A stretch of 55,751 nt of DNA, taken from an uncultured Clostridia bacterium. Its GTDB lineage: Bacteria; Bacillota; Clostridia; Oscillospirales; Acutalibacteraceae. Positions within the stretch are counted from its first letter, which is position 1, and the number at the start of each line of letters is the position of its first letter. The translations under genes were made by a program, and so were the position numbers. The stretch spans positions 1-55,751 of the forward strand of contig CANRNI010000015.1 in the NCBI GenBank assembly GCA_947631945.1. Reading direction: 5' to 3'. Below the pieces are notes generated by a model. The model saw only the letters and a list, made by a program, of their open reading frames with translations. It did not search any database and was not told the origin of the DNA. Below are positions 38,460-47,309 of this stretch, in pieces.

Positions 38460-38488
38460 TTGACATACGAAAGGAAAAATTATATTAT
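38460..38488 (+). promoter_or_regulatory. Strong sigma-A type promoter, 650-aa surface protein
   Basis: TTGACA and TATTAT have a 17-nt spacer. The leader to the start codon is about 160 nt and contains GCGCC/GGCGC followed by GTTTTTG (38600-38622), a possible weak attenuator. Confidence 0.7.
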
Positions 38489-38654
38489 TTATAGTGAATA
38501 GGATTATGGCGTATCCGAACCGAACATGATTGAGGCTCATTTTAAAAGCGGTAAAAGAATTATGATTCGGAATTATATGAATTATATTTTGCACGTACAG
38601 CGCCGGCGGGAGGCGCAGCGTTTTTGCATTGAATATGAAAACGGAGGAGAATAA

Positions 38655-40607
38655 ATGAAAGGTAAAAAAATCGCAGCGGTATTTTTGGCCGTGATAATGC
38701 TTACAGGAATCATATCGTCGGAATTAAGCGCTTCCGCGATACTTACAGTCGAAACACAATACTCATATGACGCCGCGAATCCCTCATGGCTGAAAGATAT
38801 GATTATAAAGGAGGATATGACCTCTATAGGCGGTATGTCCGAAAGAGTTGAATTTCAGGCCAAAGCGAAATATCCTTACAGAGAGACGGCCGAGTCTTTC
38901 AGCGAGGAAATTTCCTACTACAAAATGCTTTATACACTTGATGAAAACATGGCGAACGCCGCTTATTTATATCTGCTTGATTTGGCGGAAAGCTTCGCAC
39001 AGTCGGCAGGCTCCGGCTATTCGGACGAATTTATTCGCTCATACCTTGAAAGTCTGGGAATAGTTTACCCGTCGGGAAACGCGGGAAACAGTACCGAGAC
39101 AAAAATAGTGGCGAGAGCGTTTTTCGCGATAGTATCAAAGGACGACGGCTATGTGGTAAGCAAAGGCGCGGGTTTATACGAGGCTTTCACGGCATACTTA
39201 TCTACGCTTTTGGGTGTAAGCGGAAACTCGATAATTAAATTTGACAGCGACGCAAATCTTTCGAGCCTTAAAGAATACGTTCTCGCGGCGTGCAAATACG
39301 TCCTTTTCTCGGCCGGATATTCCGTAAGCGCCGACACCCCCGAAGAAGAAGTATACAGGCTCATAGCGATAATGACAATAAGGGCGCAGGGAATTTCAAT
39401 AGATTCCGCGACGGCGTCATTTTCCGAAATAAAAAACAAATATCTGTGCGCGATGATGTGCAAAATTTACGGCGTTTCAATAGATACCGCGTCGTTTGAA
39501 GCGGCGGCGGAAAGCTCAAAGCTTGATTTTTATATGCTTCAGCTTATAGGCAAAAAGAACGGCGTTACCGTAAAGGATTCTTTGAGCTATGATGAAGCGT
39601 TCAAGCTCGTATGCGAAAAAACAGATTATTTTAACATTGAAAAAGGCGAGTTTTACGCGGATATTTACGAATACGACGTCCCTTTGAAATATAAGCGCGG
39701 GACGATATGGATATACCCTCAGACACTCGGAGTTACAAGCGAATCCGACGGAACGAGCGTATCCGTTTCGATAAACGGAAGCAAGGTCAGGGAAAATTAT
39801 TATTCGGAAGTTAAGCTCGATTCGGAAAAATCAGGCGAAACCGTCATGATAAACGTAGATTACACCGACGCGAACGGCAAAAAAAGCTCGTCGTCATATA
39901 AGCTCAACGTTATACAGGGTTCGTCTTCGGTCGTTCAGCAAAATACCGTCTCAAAGGCTCTTTCGGGAGTAAAGGACGTGGTTCAGCAGGTTCTCGAGGA
40001 ATTGGGCATGGATTCCTCGATAGCGGGTATCGTTAAAAATATACCCTTTGAGCTTCCTCAAAGATTTCTTAACATAACTTCGCTGCTTATTCCGAATTTC
40101 GGCTCGGGTTCAGCAGGTTCGGGATTTTTGCAGAAGCTTTTCGGCTATGCATTCGGAAACGATTCCAACGTGGACAGCGATAAAATAGGCGGCGTGGGCG
40201 GTCTTGATTCATTCAACGGTTCAAATTCCGCTCTGAGCATGGATTTTACGATAAACGGAGCTAACGTCAATAATTTTAACGCCGAACCCATAACAAATCC
40301 CATACCCGTTATTAATCCGGCCGACTCGCTTGTAATACAGGACAACTCCCCCGAATACCCTCCCCTGCAAATCGCGGATAACGGAAATTCCAACTGGTTC
40401 AAGGAGCTTATGAGCGATACGCCTACCGTAATTGTTCTGTGCGCGGTTCTCGTCGCCGCTTTCGTCGTATGCTTTATGCTTTTCAGTCAGCTTTTAAAGG
40501 GCAGGGTAAAGGAGAGCGGAGACGTAAAAAGAAGCGGAAAAAGAGAAAAGAATGAAAAAGTGAAAAAAGTAAAAAAAGTAAAAAAAGAGAAAAAAGAGAA
40601 AAAGTAA
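38655..40607 (+). CDS. Surface protein of unknown function with C-terminal anchor and poly-Lys tail
   Basis: 650 aa. Signal peptide at 1-28 (ASA cleavage). An alpha-helical, YLL/DLA-rich region lies at ~30-335. A beta-sandwich of cadherin-like type spans ~355-425 (IWIYPQTLGVTSESDGTSVSVSINGS...YKLNVIQGSS). A linker rich in Gly, Ser and Asn covers ~440-590. One membrane segment (~595-617, VIVLCAVLVAAFVVCFMLF) is followed by a ~32-residue cytoplasmic tail that is almost entirely Lys/Glu/Val (KVKKVKKVKKEKKEKK). The layout is a type I membrane protein facing outwards. The tail could bind the inner membrane face, DNA or a partner; this is inference. GGAGGAGAATAA precedes the ATG. It is not part of an obvious operon. 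Confidence 0.75.
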   Translation: MKGKKIAAVFLAVIMLTGIISSELSASAILTVETQYSYDAANPSWLKDMIIKEDMTSIGGMSERVEFQAKAKYPYRETAESFSEEISYYKMLYTLDENMANAAYLYLLDLAESFAQSAGSGYSDEFIRSYLESLGIVYPSGNAGNSTETKIVARAFFAIVSKDDGYVVSKGAGLYEAFTAYLSTLLGVSGNSIIKFDSDANLSSLKEYVLAACKYVLFSAGYSVSADTPEEEVYRLIAIMTIRAQGISIDSATASFSEIKNKYLCAMMCKIYGVSIDTASFEAAAESSKLDFYMLQLIGKKNGVTVKDSLSYDEAFKLVCEKTDYFNIEKGEFYADIYEYDVPLKYKRGTIWIYPQTLGVTSESDGTSVSVSINGSKVRENYYSEVKLDSEKSGETVMINVDYTDANGKKSSSSYKLNVIQGSSSVVQQNTVSKALSGVKDVVQQVLEELGMDSSIAGIVKNIPFELPQRFLNITSLLIPNFGSGSAGSGFLQKLFGYAFGNDSNVDSDKIGGVGGLDSFNGSNSALSMDFTINGANVNNFNAEPITNPIPVINPADSLVIQDNSPEYPPLQIADNGNSNWFKELMSDTPTVIVLCAVLVAAFVVCFMLFSQLLKGRVKESGDVKRSGKREKNEKVKKVKKVKKEKKEKK

Positions 40608-40718
40608 GCGGTATTACCTTAAAATTCGGACTGTTTCAAGACAATTTCAATGATTAAGCGATAAATTTATACCAATGTACAAGGTCGGCGAAATTCGTCA
40701 TCGCAGTCCGTTTTTATT

Positions 40719-40734
40719 AAGGCAACACCTTAAC
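40719..40734 (+). repeat. Collapsed remnant of a type A MITE
   Basis: AAGGCAACACC TTAAC joins the outer left arm (AAGGCAACACC, as in copies 5 and 7) directly to the outer right end (CCTTAA), with all inner sequence lost. It looks like an excision or deletion footprint and sits 18 nt before the response-regulator start. Confidence 0.5.
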
Positions 40735-40752
40735 AGATAGGAGAAGATTTGT

Positions 40753-41442
40753 TTGGCTAATGAAAGAATAATGATTGTTGATGATGATGTAAACATTTGT
40801 GAGCTTATACGTCTCTATCTTGAAAAAGAGAAGTATTCCACAGTAATTGTTACCGACGGACTTGAGGCTGTCAACGTTTTCGCGGAACAGAAACCGGATC
40901 TGATTCTGCTCGACGTAATGCTTCCGGGGCTTGACGGCTGGCAGGTGTGCAGAAAAATACGCAGCATATCGAACGTTCCCATTATAATGCTTTCGGCAAA
41001 AGGCGAAACGTTTGATAAGGTGCTCGGTCTTGAGCTCGGCGCGGACGATTATATAGTAAAGCCCTTTGAAACAAAGGAAGTTCTCGCGCGTATAAAAGCC
41101 GTTCTCAGAAGATCTGTCACCTCTGCTGCCGAGCAGGTAAAGGAGGTTCATTACGACAAGCTTTCAATAAACCTTACCAACTATGAGCTTAAAGTTGACG
41201 GCAAACAGATAGACACTCCTCCCAAGGAGCTTGAGTTGATTTTTCACCTCGCGAGCAATCCGAACAGGGTCTTTACAAGGGACCAGCTCCTTGACGAAGT
41301 ATGGGGCTTTGATTATTACGGCGATTCAAGAACGGTAGACGTTCATGTAAAGCGTCTGCGTGAAAAGCTTGAGGGCGTTTCCGATAAATGGGAGCTTAAA
41401 ACCGTATGGAGCGTCGGCTACAAATTCGAGACAAAGGAATAA
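40753..41442 (+). CDS. OmpR/PhoB-family response regulator
   Basis: 229 aa DNA-binding regulator. The receiver domain (1-~118) has the acidic pocket D10/D11, phosphoacceptor D54 in LLDVMLPGLDGW and the K of VKPF. A winged-helix domain spans ~133-228 (PPKELELIFHLASNPNRVFTRDQLLDEVWGFDYYGDSRTVDVHVKRLREKL). It begins at a TTG codon with AGGAG 9 nt upstream; the frame has no ATG at this place. The cognate kinase is the next gene, separated by a MITE, and htrA follows it. This order suggests an envelope or secretion-stress system of the CssRS kind, which is inference. Confidence 0.93.
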   Translation: MANERIMIVDDDVNICELIRLYLEKEKYSTVIVTDGLEAVNVFAEQKPDLILLDVMLPGLDGWQVCRKIRSISNVPIIMLSAKGETFDKVLGLELGADDYIVKPFETKEVLARIKAVLRRSVTSAAEQVKEVHYDKLSINLTNYELKVDGKQIDTPPKELELIFHLASNPNRVFTRDQLLDEVWGFDYYGDSRTVDVHVKRLREKLEGVSDKWELKTVWSVGYKFETKE

Positions 41443-41472
41443 ACGGAAGCGTACCGATTGTTTTAATTGATT

Positions 41473-41647
41473 AAGGCAACACCGCATAATTATTGTCGTG
41501 CAGATGTGCCAAAAGATTTTTCGTCAGATTGACAAAAGTGACGCAGGAATACTGTCGTATTTCAAGGAGCTTTTGGCAAAAATGACGGAAAATCTCGGTG
41601 CAGATGCGCGGCAAAGGCGGTAGCCGTTAATTGTGCGGTGTTGCCTT
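41473..41647 (+). repeat. Palindromic MITE, type A arms (copy 5), between regulator and kinase
   Basis: 175 bp with the core in reverse orientation, ends AAGGCAACACCGCATAATTA...TAATTGTGCGGTGTTGCCTT, flanked by TA counted from AGGC. The CAACACC variant in the left arm is matched by GGTGTTG in the right arm, keeping the pairing intact. It interrupts an otherwise co-transcribed pair. Confidence 0.9.
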
Positions 41648-41692
41648 AACGATTGATTTCATCGGCGGTTTTCGGAAAAGGAGCGTCGGCGT

Positions 41693-43258
41693 ATGACGGG
41701 AGGAAAAAAACATCGCCGCAGCAGAGGTCTTTTTAACAGATATATAACGTTTTTTGCTATAATCGAAATAATCAGCCTTCTCGCGTTCGGCTTCGTGCTG
41801 TTCTATTTTGTCACGGATTCATGGGAGGACGAACAGAAACAGATTCTGTTTAATTACGCAAATCAGATAGCCGACAGCTACAGCGATTTGGTTCGTTCAT
41901 CGGACGGGGACGATAAAGCTCTTCAGCCCGGCATATGCTATATGGTTGCCAATATGTCGTCCGCCGCGAAAGCCGATATTTTCATAGCCGATACGAACGG
42001 AAGTATTATATTTTGCAGGCATATGACGGATATGGAGGATTCCGAGCGTGATATACGGAATTGTCCGTATCATTCAAAAATCAAAATTCCGGGAGAAATC
42101 GTGACAGGCATAATCGCCGACGGTGTAATGGCCACAAGGGGCAATCTCAGCGGCGTTCTGGACGAAGAATGTTTTGTTTCGGCCGTCGTCATTTCATCGG
42201 ACAATAACGGCAGACAAACGTCGGACGGGCAAACGGCAGGCGAACCGATGGGTATAGTCTGCGCTCTTCAGACAACCGAAGCGGGACTAAGACCTTATCA
42301 CATAAAATTTATCAGGATATACGTATTGTCGGCCCTCGTTCTGCTTGTGGTCATAAGTCTTATAACGTACGTTTCGACCTACAATATGACAAGACCGTTG
42401 AAGGATATGTCGGAGGCGACAAAACGCTATTCCGACGGGGATTTTTCTTACAGAATAAAGCGCAACGACGGAAACGTCGTTACCGAATTCGACGAGCTTG
42501 CGGCGGCGGTAAATTCGATGGCGGACAATCTCGAAAAGCTTGAAAATCTGCGTACGGAATTTGTTGCAAACGTTTCCCATGAGTTAAAAACTCCGATGAC
42601 TACTATAGGCGGATTCATAGACGGCATATTGGACGGCACTATCGCCCCCGAGAAAGAAGAGCATTACCTAAGAATAGTCTCGGACGAGGTAAAGAGACTG
42701 TCGCGTCTTATCGTTTCCATGCTTAACATTTCAAAAATGGAAGCGGGAGAACTGTGTATACGGCCGGTAACTTTTAATCTTACGCATCAGATTTTAAGTA
42801 TTTTTGTATCTTTTGAGCAAAAGATAAACCTGAAAGAAATCAGCGTAAAAGGTCTTGACAGTCTTCTCAATTACTATATCGAAGCCGACCCGGATATGAT
42901 AAACCAGGTTTTTTACAATCTTATCGACAACGCCGTTAAGTTTACGGACGACGGCGGAGAAATAGCGGTGGATTTGGACAGCGACGGCGAATACGTATAT
43001 TTTACAATTAAAAACACGGGCAAGGGTATTGACAGCGAGGATATTGACCATATTTTTGAAAGATTTTATAAGGGCGACAAATCAAGGAGCCTTGACGCGA
43101 AAAGCTCGGGTCTCGGTTTGTTCATAGTAAAAAGTATCGTCGAGCTTCACAGCGGAGAGATAACCGCAAGAAGCACAGACAATAAATATACCGTATTTAC
43201 AGTTAAATTAAAAATGCGGTTATCGGCGCATAATTTTACACACGGTAATTACAGTTAG
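41693..43258 (+). CDS. Membrane sensor histidine kinase
   Basis: 521 aa. TM1 lies at ~17-40, followed by an extracytoplasmic sensor domain (~41-206) with five cysteines (82, 108, 124, 160, 190). TM2 is at ~207-228, HAMP at ~229-282, HisKA with the phosphoacceptor H296 in NVSHELKTPMTTIGGF, and HATPase_c at ~390-510 with N box NLIDNAVKFT, G1 NTGKGID and G2 KSSGLGLFI. AAGGAG precedes the ATG. It should phosphorylate the preceding response regulator. The signal is unknown; several cysteines outside the cell may allow redox or disulfide sensing, which is inference. Confidence 0.93.
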   Translation: MTGGKKHRRSRGLFNRYITFFAIIEIISLLAFGFVLFYFVTDSWEDEQKQILFNYANQIADSYSDLVRSSDGDDKALQPGICYMVANMSSAAKADIFIADTNGSIIFCRHMTDMEDSERDIRNCPYHSKIKIPGEIVTGIIADGVMATRGNLSGVLDEECFVSAVVISSDNNGRQTSDGQTAGEPMGIVCALQTTEAGLRPYHIKFIRIYVLSALVLLVVISLITYVSTYNMTRPLKDMSEATKRYSDGDFSYRIKRNDGNVVTEFDELAAAVNSMADNLEKLENLRTEFVANVSHELKTPMTTIGGFIDGILDGTIAPEKEEHYLRIVSDEVKRLSRLIVSMLNISKMEAGELCIRPVTFNLTHQILSIFVSFEQKINLKEISVKGLDSLLNYYIEADPDMINQVFYNLIDNAVKFTDDGGEIAVDLDSDGEYVYFTIKNTGKGIDSEDIDHIFERFYKGDKSRSLDAKSSGLGLFIVKSIVELHSGEITARSTDNKYTVFTVKLKMRLSAHNFTHGNYS

Positions 43259-43354
43259 AGAGTGTTCATACTAAGCTCTGCGCGCGTTTTTTCGGCAAAT
43301 TTCCGCATATTGCAATAATGTGAACACACTCTGAAATCAGGAGGCAGCTTAAAT

Positions 43355-45157
43355 ATGGACGATGAATTTTTTAACGGAAAAAACGGACAATCAAACAGTT
43401 CCGATGAAAACAACGGCGATTCAAAAGAGTACGGAAACAGCTCCGCGGAAAATATGAACGGCGGCAATAATGATCGTGGCTCCGCCGACAACGGATATAA
43501 TGAGGGCGAATACAGCTACAAAGGCTCGGATTTGAATTATACCGATAATTATTCGGGCAAAACGTATGGCAGCCCCGACGGCAGTGATAACCGATACGGC
43601 AGTTCCTACAGTCAGGGAGCGTCTCCCGACGATAACTCGGGAACGAACGGTTATGAACAGTATAACCGTCCGTACGGAGCATCTCCGTATAACGGATACG
43701 GCGGCGAAAACGGAAACGGAAACGGCGGTTACGTCAATAACGGCTCTTATGACGGCGGTAACAACGGAAATTACGGCGGCAGCTATTACGGCTCCCCATA
43801 TCAAAACAATAACGGCGCTCCCGTTCCGCCTAAAAAGAAAAACAGAGGACTTAAAGTTTTTATTATAATTATTGTCGTAATAGTCGTTCTTGCCATAGGA
43901 TTAATTATAGGAATATTTACAAACAACTCTGATGAAAACAAGGCGGACGAAAACAACGGCGCTGTATCGCAGACGCAGGAAAGCGGAAAGGTCAACACCG
44001 ACAATGTAGGAGATATAGCCTCCTCAAACAGCTCGCTCGAAGCCGGAGAAGCCTCCGAAGTCGCAAAAATCGCGAAAAATTTTAACGTAGGTATCCTTAT
44101 ATATCAGAACAACACTCTGTATACGGAGGGTTCGGGCGTAATAATAAAGGAAGACGACGAGCATAAGTACACCTATATAGTTACCTGCGCCCATGTGGTA
44201 AATCATACCGGTACGGCGGTTTCCGTTCTGCTCGAGGACGGCTCGGAATATCCCGCCGACATAGTAGGTCTTGATACGAGAACCGACCTCGCGGTAATAA
44301 GAATAGAGGCGTCCGGCTTTAAAGGCGCCGAGATAGCAAATTCCGACGAACTCATAGTAGGTCAGACAGTATACGCCGTGGGAAATCCCGGAGGTTCCGA
44401 ATTTTTCGGCTCCGTGACCAACGGAATCATATCGGCTATTGACAGACCTATAAGAAGCTCATCGAATACGGGCTATGAGATGGAATGTATTCAGCATACT
44501 GCCGCGATAAATCCCGGCAACTCCGGCGGCGCGCTTGTAAACGGCGAAGGTAAGCTTATAGGCATAAATTCCATGAAAATTGCATCCACGGATTACGAGG
44601 GCATGGGCTTTGCCGTTCCGTCGTCGGTCGTTATAAAGGTGTTTAACTCAATAATAGCCAACGGCTACGTTGCCGGCAGAGCGAAACTCGGTATAACCTA
44701 CGCTTCGCCCTCAAACTACAGCCAGACGTACGCGATGTACGTTCAGATGAAAGGTCTGCCCTCGGGAACAATAGTTATCGCCAGCATTTCCGATGACAGC
44801 GAGCTTGCTTCCAAGGACGTAAAAGTCGGCGATATGATAACAAAGGTGAACGGCAAAGAAATGAGCGATACGAATATGCTTGCCGATATGATTGAAAATA
44901 TGTCCGTAGGCGATTCGCTCACGCTCACCATAGTAAGAGTCAATACCGACAACTGGTCCCAGACGGAAAACGATATTACGGTAAAGCTTGTTGTGGATAA
45001 GGGAGATAACTACGCTAACAACAGCAATAACGGCAATAACGGCAATAGCGGAAATAACGGAAATAGCAGCGGCGGCAGCGCAAATCCGTTCGGAGGCTCG
45101 GGCGGCGACAGCTATCAGGATTGGTACGATTTCTTCAGAGAACAGTACGGATTCTAA
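43355..45157 (+). CDS. Membrane-anchored HtrA/DegP-type serine protease with PDZ domain
   Basis: 600 aa. Residues 1-160 are a cytoplasmic low-complexity stretch of Asn, Gly, Tyr and Ser. One membrane segment (~167-188) follows, with the stalk and the S1C protease outside the cell. The catalytic triad is H280 (VTCAHVV), D311 (RTDLAVI) and S390 (NPGNSGGAL). A PDZ domain lies at ~440-545 (GTIVIASISDDSELASKDVKVGDMITKVNGK). The C-terminus is again Asn/Gly-rich and ends DWYDFFREQYGF. HtrA proteases degrade or refold misfolded exported proteins. Its place behind a two-component system suggests stress-induced expression. A partial inverted repeat (AGAGTGTTCA...TGAACACACTCT) at 43258-43332 precedes it and could be a terminator or operator. 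Confidence 0.92.
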   Translation: MDDEFFNGKNGQSNSSDENNGDSKEYGNSSAENMNGGNNDRGSADNGYNEGEYSYKGSDLNYTDNYSGKTYGSPDGSDNRYGSSYSQGASPDDNSGTNGYEQYNRPYGASPYNGYGGENGNGNGGYVNNGSYDGGNNGNYGGSYYGSPYQNNNGAPVPPKKKNRGLKVFIIIIVVIVVLAIGLIIGIFTNNSDENKADENNGAVSQTQESGKVNTDNVGDIASSNSSLEAGEASEVAKIAKNFNVGILIYQNNTLYTEGSGVIIKEDDEHKYTYIVTCAHVVNHTGTAVSVLLEDGSEYPADIVGLDTRTDLAVIRIEASGFKGAEIANSDELIVGQTVYAVGNPGGSEFFGSVTNGIISAIDRPIRSSSNTGYEMECIQHTAAINPGNSGGALVNGEGKLIGINSMKIASTDYEGMGFAVPSSVVIKVFNSIIANGYVAGRAKLGITYASPSNYSQTYAMYVQMKGLPSGTIVIASISDDSELASKDVKVGDMITKVNGKEMSDTNMLADMIENMSVGDSLTLTIVRVNTDNWSQTENDITVKLVVDKGDNYANNSNNGNNGNSGNNGNSSGGSANPFGGSGGDSYQDWYDFFREQYGF

Positions 45158-45159
45158 GA

Positions 45160-45226
45160 CAATTGACAATTGACAATGTACAATTGACAATGTACAATTG
45201 ACAATGTACAATTGACAATGTACAAT
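45160..45226. repeat. Tandem TTGACAATGTACAA repeats
   Basis: About four head-to-tail copies of a 14-bp partly palindromic unit directly after the htrA stop. The same unit occurs at 30858-30902 and 47587-47627. There are no unique spacers, so it is not a CRISPR array. Confidence 0.8.
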
Positions 45227-45246
45227 TGGTAATATGTAAAGATTAA

Positions 45247-45284
45247 AAGAAGGATTTGGGGCTGTGTCCGAATCCTTCTTTTTT
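45247..45284 (+). terminator. Intrinsic terminator after htrA
   Basis: Stem AAGAAGGATT / AATCCTTCTT (14-nt loop) continues directly into TTTT. Confidence 0.9.
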
Positions 45285-45317
45285 ATGTAAAATATTTATT
45301 TAATATATTTTTGTCTA

Positions 45318-45346
45318 TTGCATTTTTCCCAAATTAATGTTATAAT
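45318..45346 (+). promoter_or_regulatory. Sigma-A type promoter for the ceramidase-like gene
   Basis: TTGCAT and TATAAT with a 17-nt spacer. The start point would be near 45353, about ten bases before the MITE at 45363. Confidence 0.65.
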
Positions 45347-45362
45347 TTGTTTGAATATTATA

Positions 45363-45537
45363 AAGGAAGCACTAATTAAATCGAACGTGCAGATTGCGTC
45401 ATGAGATTTTTCGTCAGATTGACAAAAGTGACGCAGGAATACTGACGTATTTCAAGGAGCTTTTGGCAAAAATGACGGGAAATCGCGGCGCAAGATGTGC
45501 GTTCAGCCGTTAGGCGTGATTTATTTAGTGTTTCCTT
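45363..45537 (+). repeat. Palindromic MITE, type B arms (copy 6), in the ceramidase-like leader
   Basis: 175 bp with the core in reverse orientation, ends AAGGAAGCACTAATTAAATC...GATTTATTTAGTGTTTCCTT. A change in the left arm (CACTAA instead of CACTGA) is mirrored in the right arm (TTTAGTG instead of TTCAGTG), keeping base pairing. It ends 24 bp before the ATG. Confidence 0.9.
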
Positions 45538-45561
45538 AACATCTGACAGGATTGTGATTTT

Positions 45562-47286
45562 ATGAAAAAAAGAACCAAAATAACGGTTTCCGTTATACTC
45601 TGCGCCGTAATGCTGTTTACGTCGGTCACAGGCGCTTCGGCCGCCGGCGTTTCGGCTGTTCCCGAAAGCACGAAAAGCTCCGTAATGGAATCCGTAGCGG
45701 ATATTCTTAACACAGCGTTCAACAGCGTTGTGGAGGGACTTTTAGGCGTTATCGTAAAGCTTCTGCCCACGTCATACAAAGTCGGAAGAATGAGCAATTA
45801 TAAAAGTGAAAATTTCTACAGAGGAACGGACAATTTTCTTGACGCACCCGTAAAGGACGCGAAATGGAGTCTCGGTTATTCGTCGGCTTCAATAGTCCCC
45901 GACGATTTCAGCAAGGGACTCTACTGCAAGGGCGGCTACGACGTTAACGTTAAGCTTACGGAAATTATTGACGACCTTAAAGTAAGAGTTATCGCGATAG
46001 ACGACGGCAGCGGCAGAGGCACCTCCGTATTTGCCGTAGTAGACTGTCTCGGCCTTGCGAACAGCGACGTAAGGCTTATAAGGGCGGCTCTTTCCGATTA
46101 CGCGAGGAAAAACCGCATTGTAAGCATAAACGTATCGGCAACGCACGTTCACAGCGGCATTGACACGCAGGGTATTTACACCGATACCTTTAAAAAGGCT
46201 TTGAACAACATTGCGAAATCCTTTATAAAAAGTGATAATCTCATGCCGGCGGTAAATGAAAAATTTCTCGGCGTTATAATTGAAAAAACCGCTCAGTGCG
46301 TAAAGGAAGCATACGAAAGCATGACTCCCGGAACTCTTACATACGCTCACACGGATATAAACGAATATGTAAGGGACAGAACGGCTCCCGACCTTTCAAT
46401 AGACGAAATTTACCGTCTTACGTTCACTCCCGATAACGGAAGCAAAGGTACGATAATAGCCAATATGGGCGTTCACCCCGAAACTGTAGGCTTCGGACTT
46501 AAAGTCGCGTCCTCCGATTTCGTATACTACACGGAACAGGTAATCAATAAAGCCGGATATAATTTCATGTTCATTCAGGGCGCGGTAGGAACTATCACGG
46601 AAAGAATGGATTTGTCTAACGACGGCGTTTCCAACGACCGTATAGAATCCACAAAGCGTTACGGCGAAGAAATAGGATATATACTGCTCGGAATGACCTT
46701 GACTGAGGAAGAGTGTATCGAAAAGGTGGTCGATTCCGAAAGAGAAGCAAAGGCGGCCGGTTCAGAAAGTTACACTCCATGGTACGAGGGACACAAAGCG
46801 GTAAAGGAAACACAGCTCGCGCCTGTTCTCAATATAAGACTGAAAGAATGCATGGTTCCTGTAGATAACGCAGTTTATGAGGCTTTGGGCAAGGTTTCAA
46901 TGGCGAACAACAAGATGCTAACCGACGAGGACGGTAAATTCTATACCGTAACGGAAGTCGGTTACATGGAAATGGGAAACGTTAAAATAATACTTTGTCC
47001 GGGCGAAACCTACGCCGAGCTTATTAAGGACGGAGAAAATATGGAAGATTTCCCGTATGAATGCGCCTACGACGTAATGAATTCCACGGACGTAATAGTA
47101 TTTGACCTTATAAACGACGCTGTAGGCTATATTATGCCCGACGATTACTTTACATACGCGACAATAAGATACATTGAAGATTCCGGCATCACTATAGACA
47201 GCTCATGGGGACTTACTTCGCTCGGAAGACACGCCGCGACAAACATCTACGGCGAGATTTACAGCGTTTATGACAGCGTAAAATAA
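45562..47286 (+). CDS. Secreted neutral/alkaline ceramidase-like protein (N-terminal domain only)
   Basis: 574 aa. Signal peptide at 1-27 (ASA cleavage). A short amphipathic stretch (~35-70) precedes the catalytic-type domain (~85-560). Metal and active-site strings resembling the neutral ceramidase N-terminal domain are SATHVHSGID (for T-H-x-H-S-G) and GVHPETVG (for the NHPT/S segment), with IIANMG before it and FIQGAVGTITERM for the FxQGxxGD segment. The Ig-like C-terminal domain of full ceramidases (~650-700 aa) is missing. Some relatives are of unknown specificity, so hydrolysis of ceramide or other amide lipids is inference. The AGGA-like ribosome-binding site is weak (CTGACAGGATTGTG). 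The gene has its own promoter, MITE leader and terminator. Confidence 0.75.
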   Translation: MKKRTKITVSVILCAVMLFTSVTGASAAGVSAVPESTKSSVMESVADILNTAFNSVVEGLLGVIVKLLPTSYKVGRMSNYKSENFYRGTDNFLDAPVKDAKWSLGYSSASIVPDDFSKGLYCKGGYDVNVKLTEIIDDLKVRVIAIDDGSGRGTSVFAVVDCLGLANSDVRLIRAALSDYARKNRIVSINVSATHVHSGIDTQGIYTDTFKKALNNIAKSFIKSDNLMPAVNEKFLGVIIEKTAQCVKEAYESMTPGTLTYAHTDINEYVRDRTAPDLSIDEIYRLTFTPDNGSKGTIIANMGVHPETVGFGLKVASSDFVYYTEQVINKAGYNFMFIQGAVGTITERMDLSNDGVSNDRIESTKRYGEEIGYILLGMTLTEEECIEKVVDSEREAKAAGSESYTPWYEGHKAVKETQLAPVLNIRLKECMVPVDNAVYEALGKVSMANNKMLTDEDGKFYTVTEVGYMEMGNVKIILCPGETYAELIKDGENMEDFPYECAYDVMNSTDVIVFDLINDAVGYIMPDDYFTYATIRYIEDSGITIDSSWGLTSLGRHAATNIYGEIYSVYDSVK

Positions 47287-47309
47287 ACAAACAATGATAT
47301 AAAACACAA

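Noticed and set aside
38600-38622. Riboswitch or attenuator in the leader of the 650-aa surface protein
   Set aside because: Only a short 5-bp hairpin with TTTTT is present; no conserved aptamer sequence was recognised, so it is mentioned but not called.
43421-43868. Open frames on both strands across the 5' end of the htrA gene
   Set aside because: They are frame shadows of the Asn/Gly/Tyr-rich low-complexity region; translations are Arg/Val/Thr-rich and have no start signals.
45160-45226. Tandem repeats considered as a CRISPR array
   Set aside because: The units are contiguous without unique spacers, and no cas genes are in the window.
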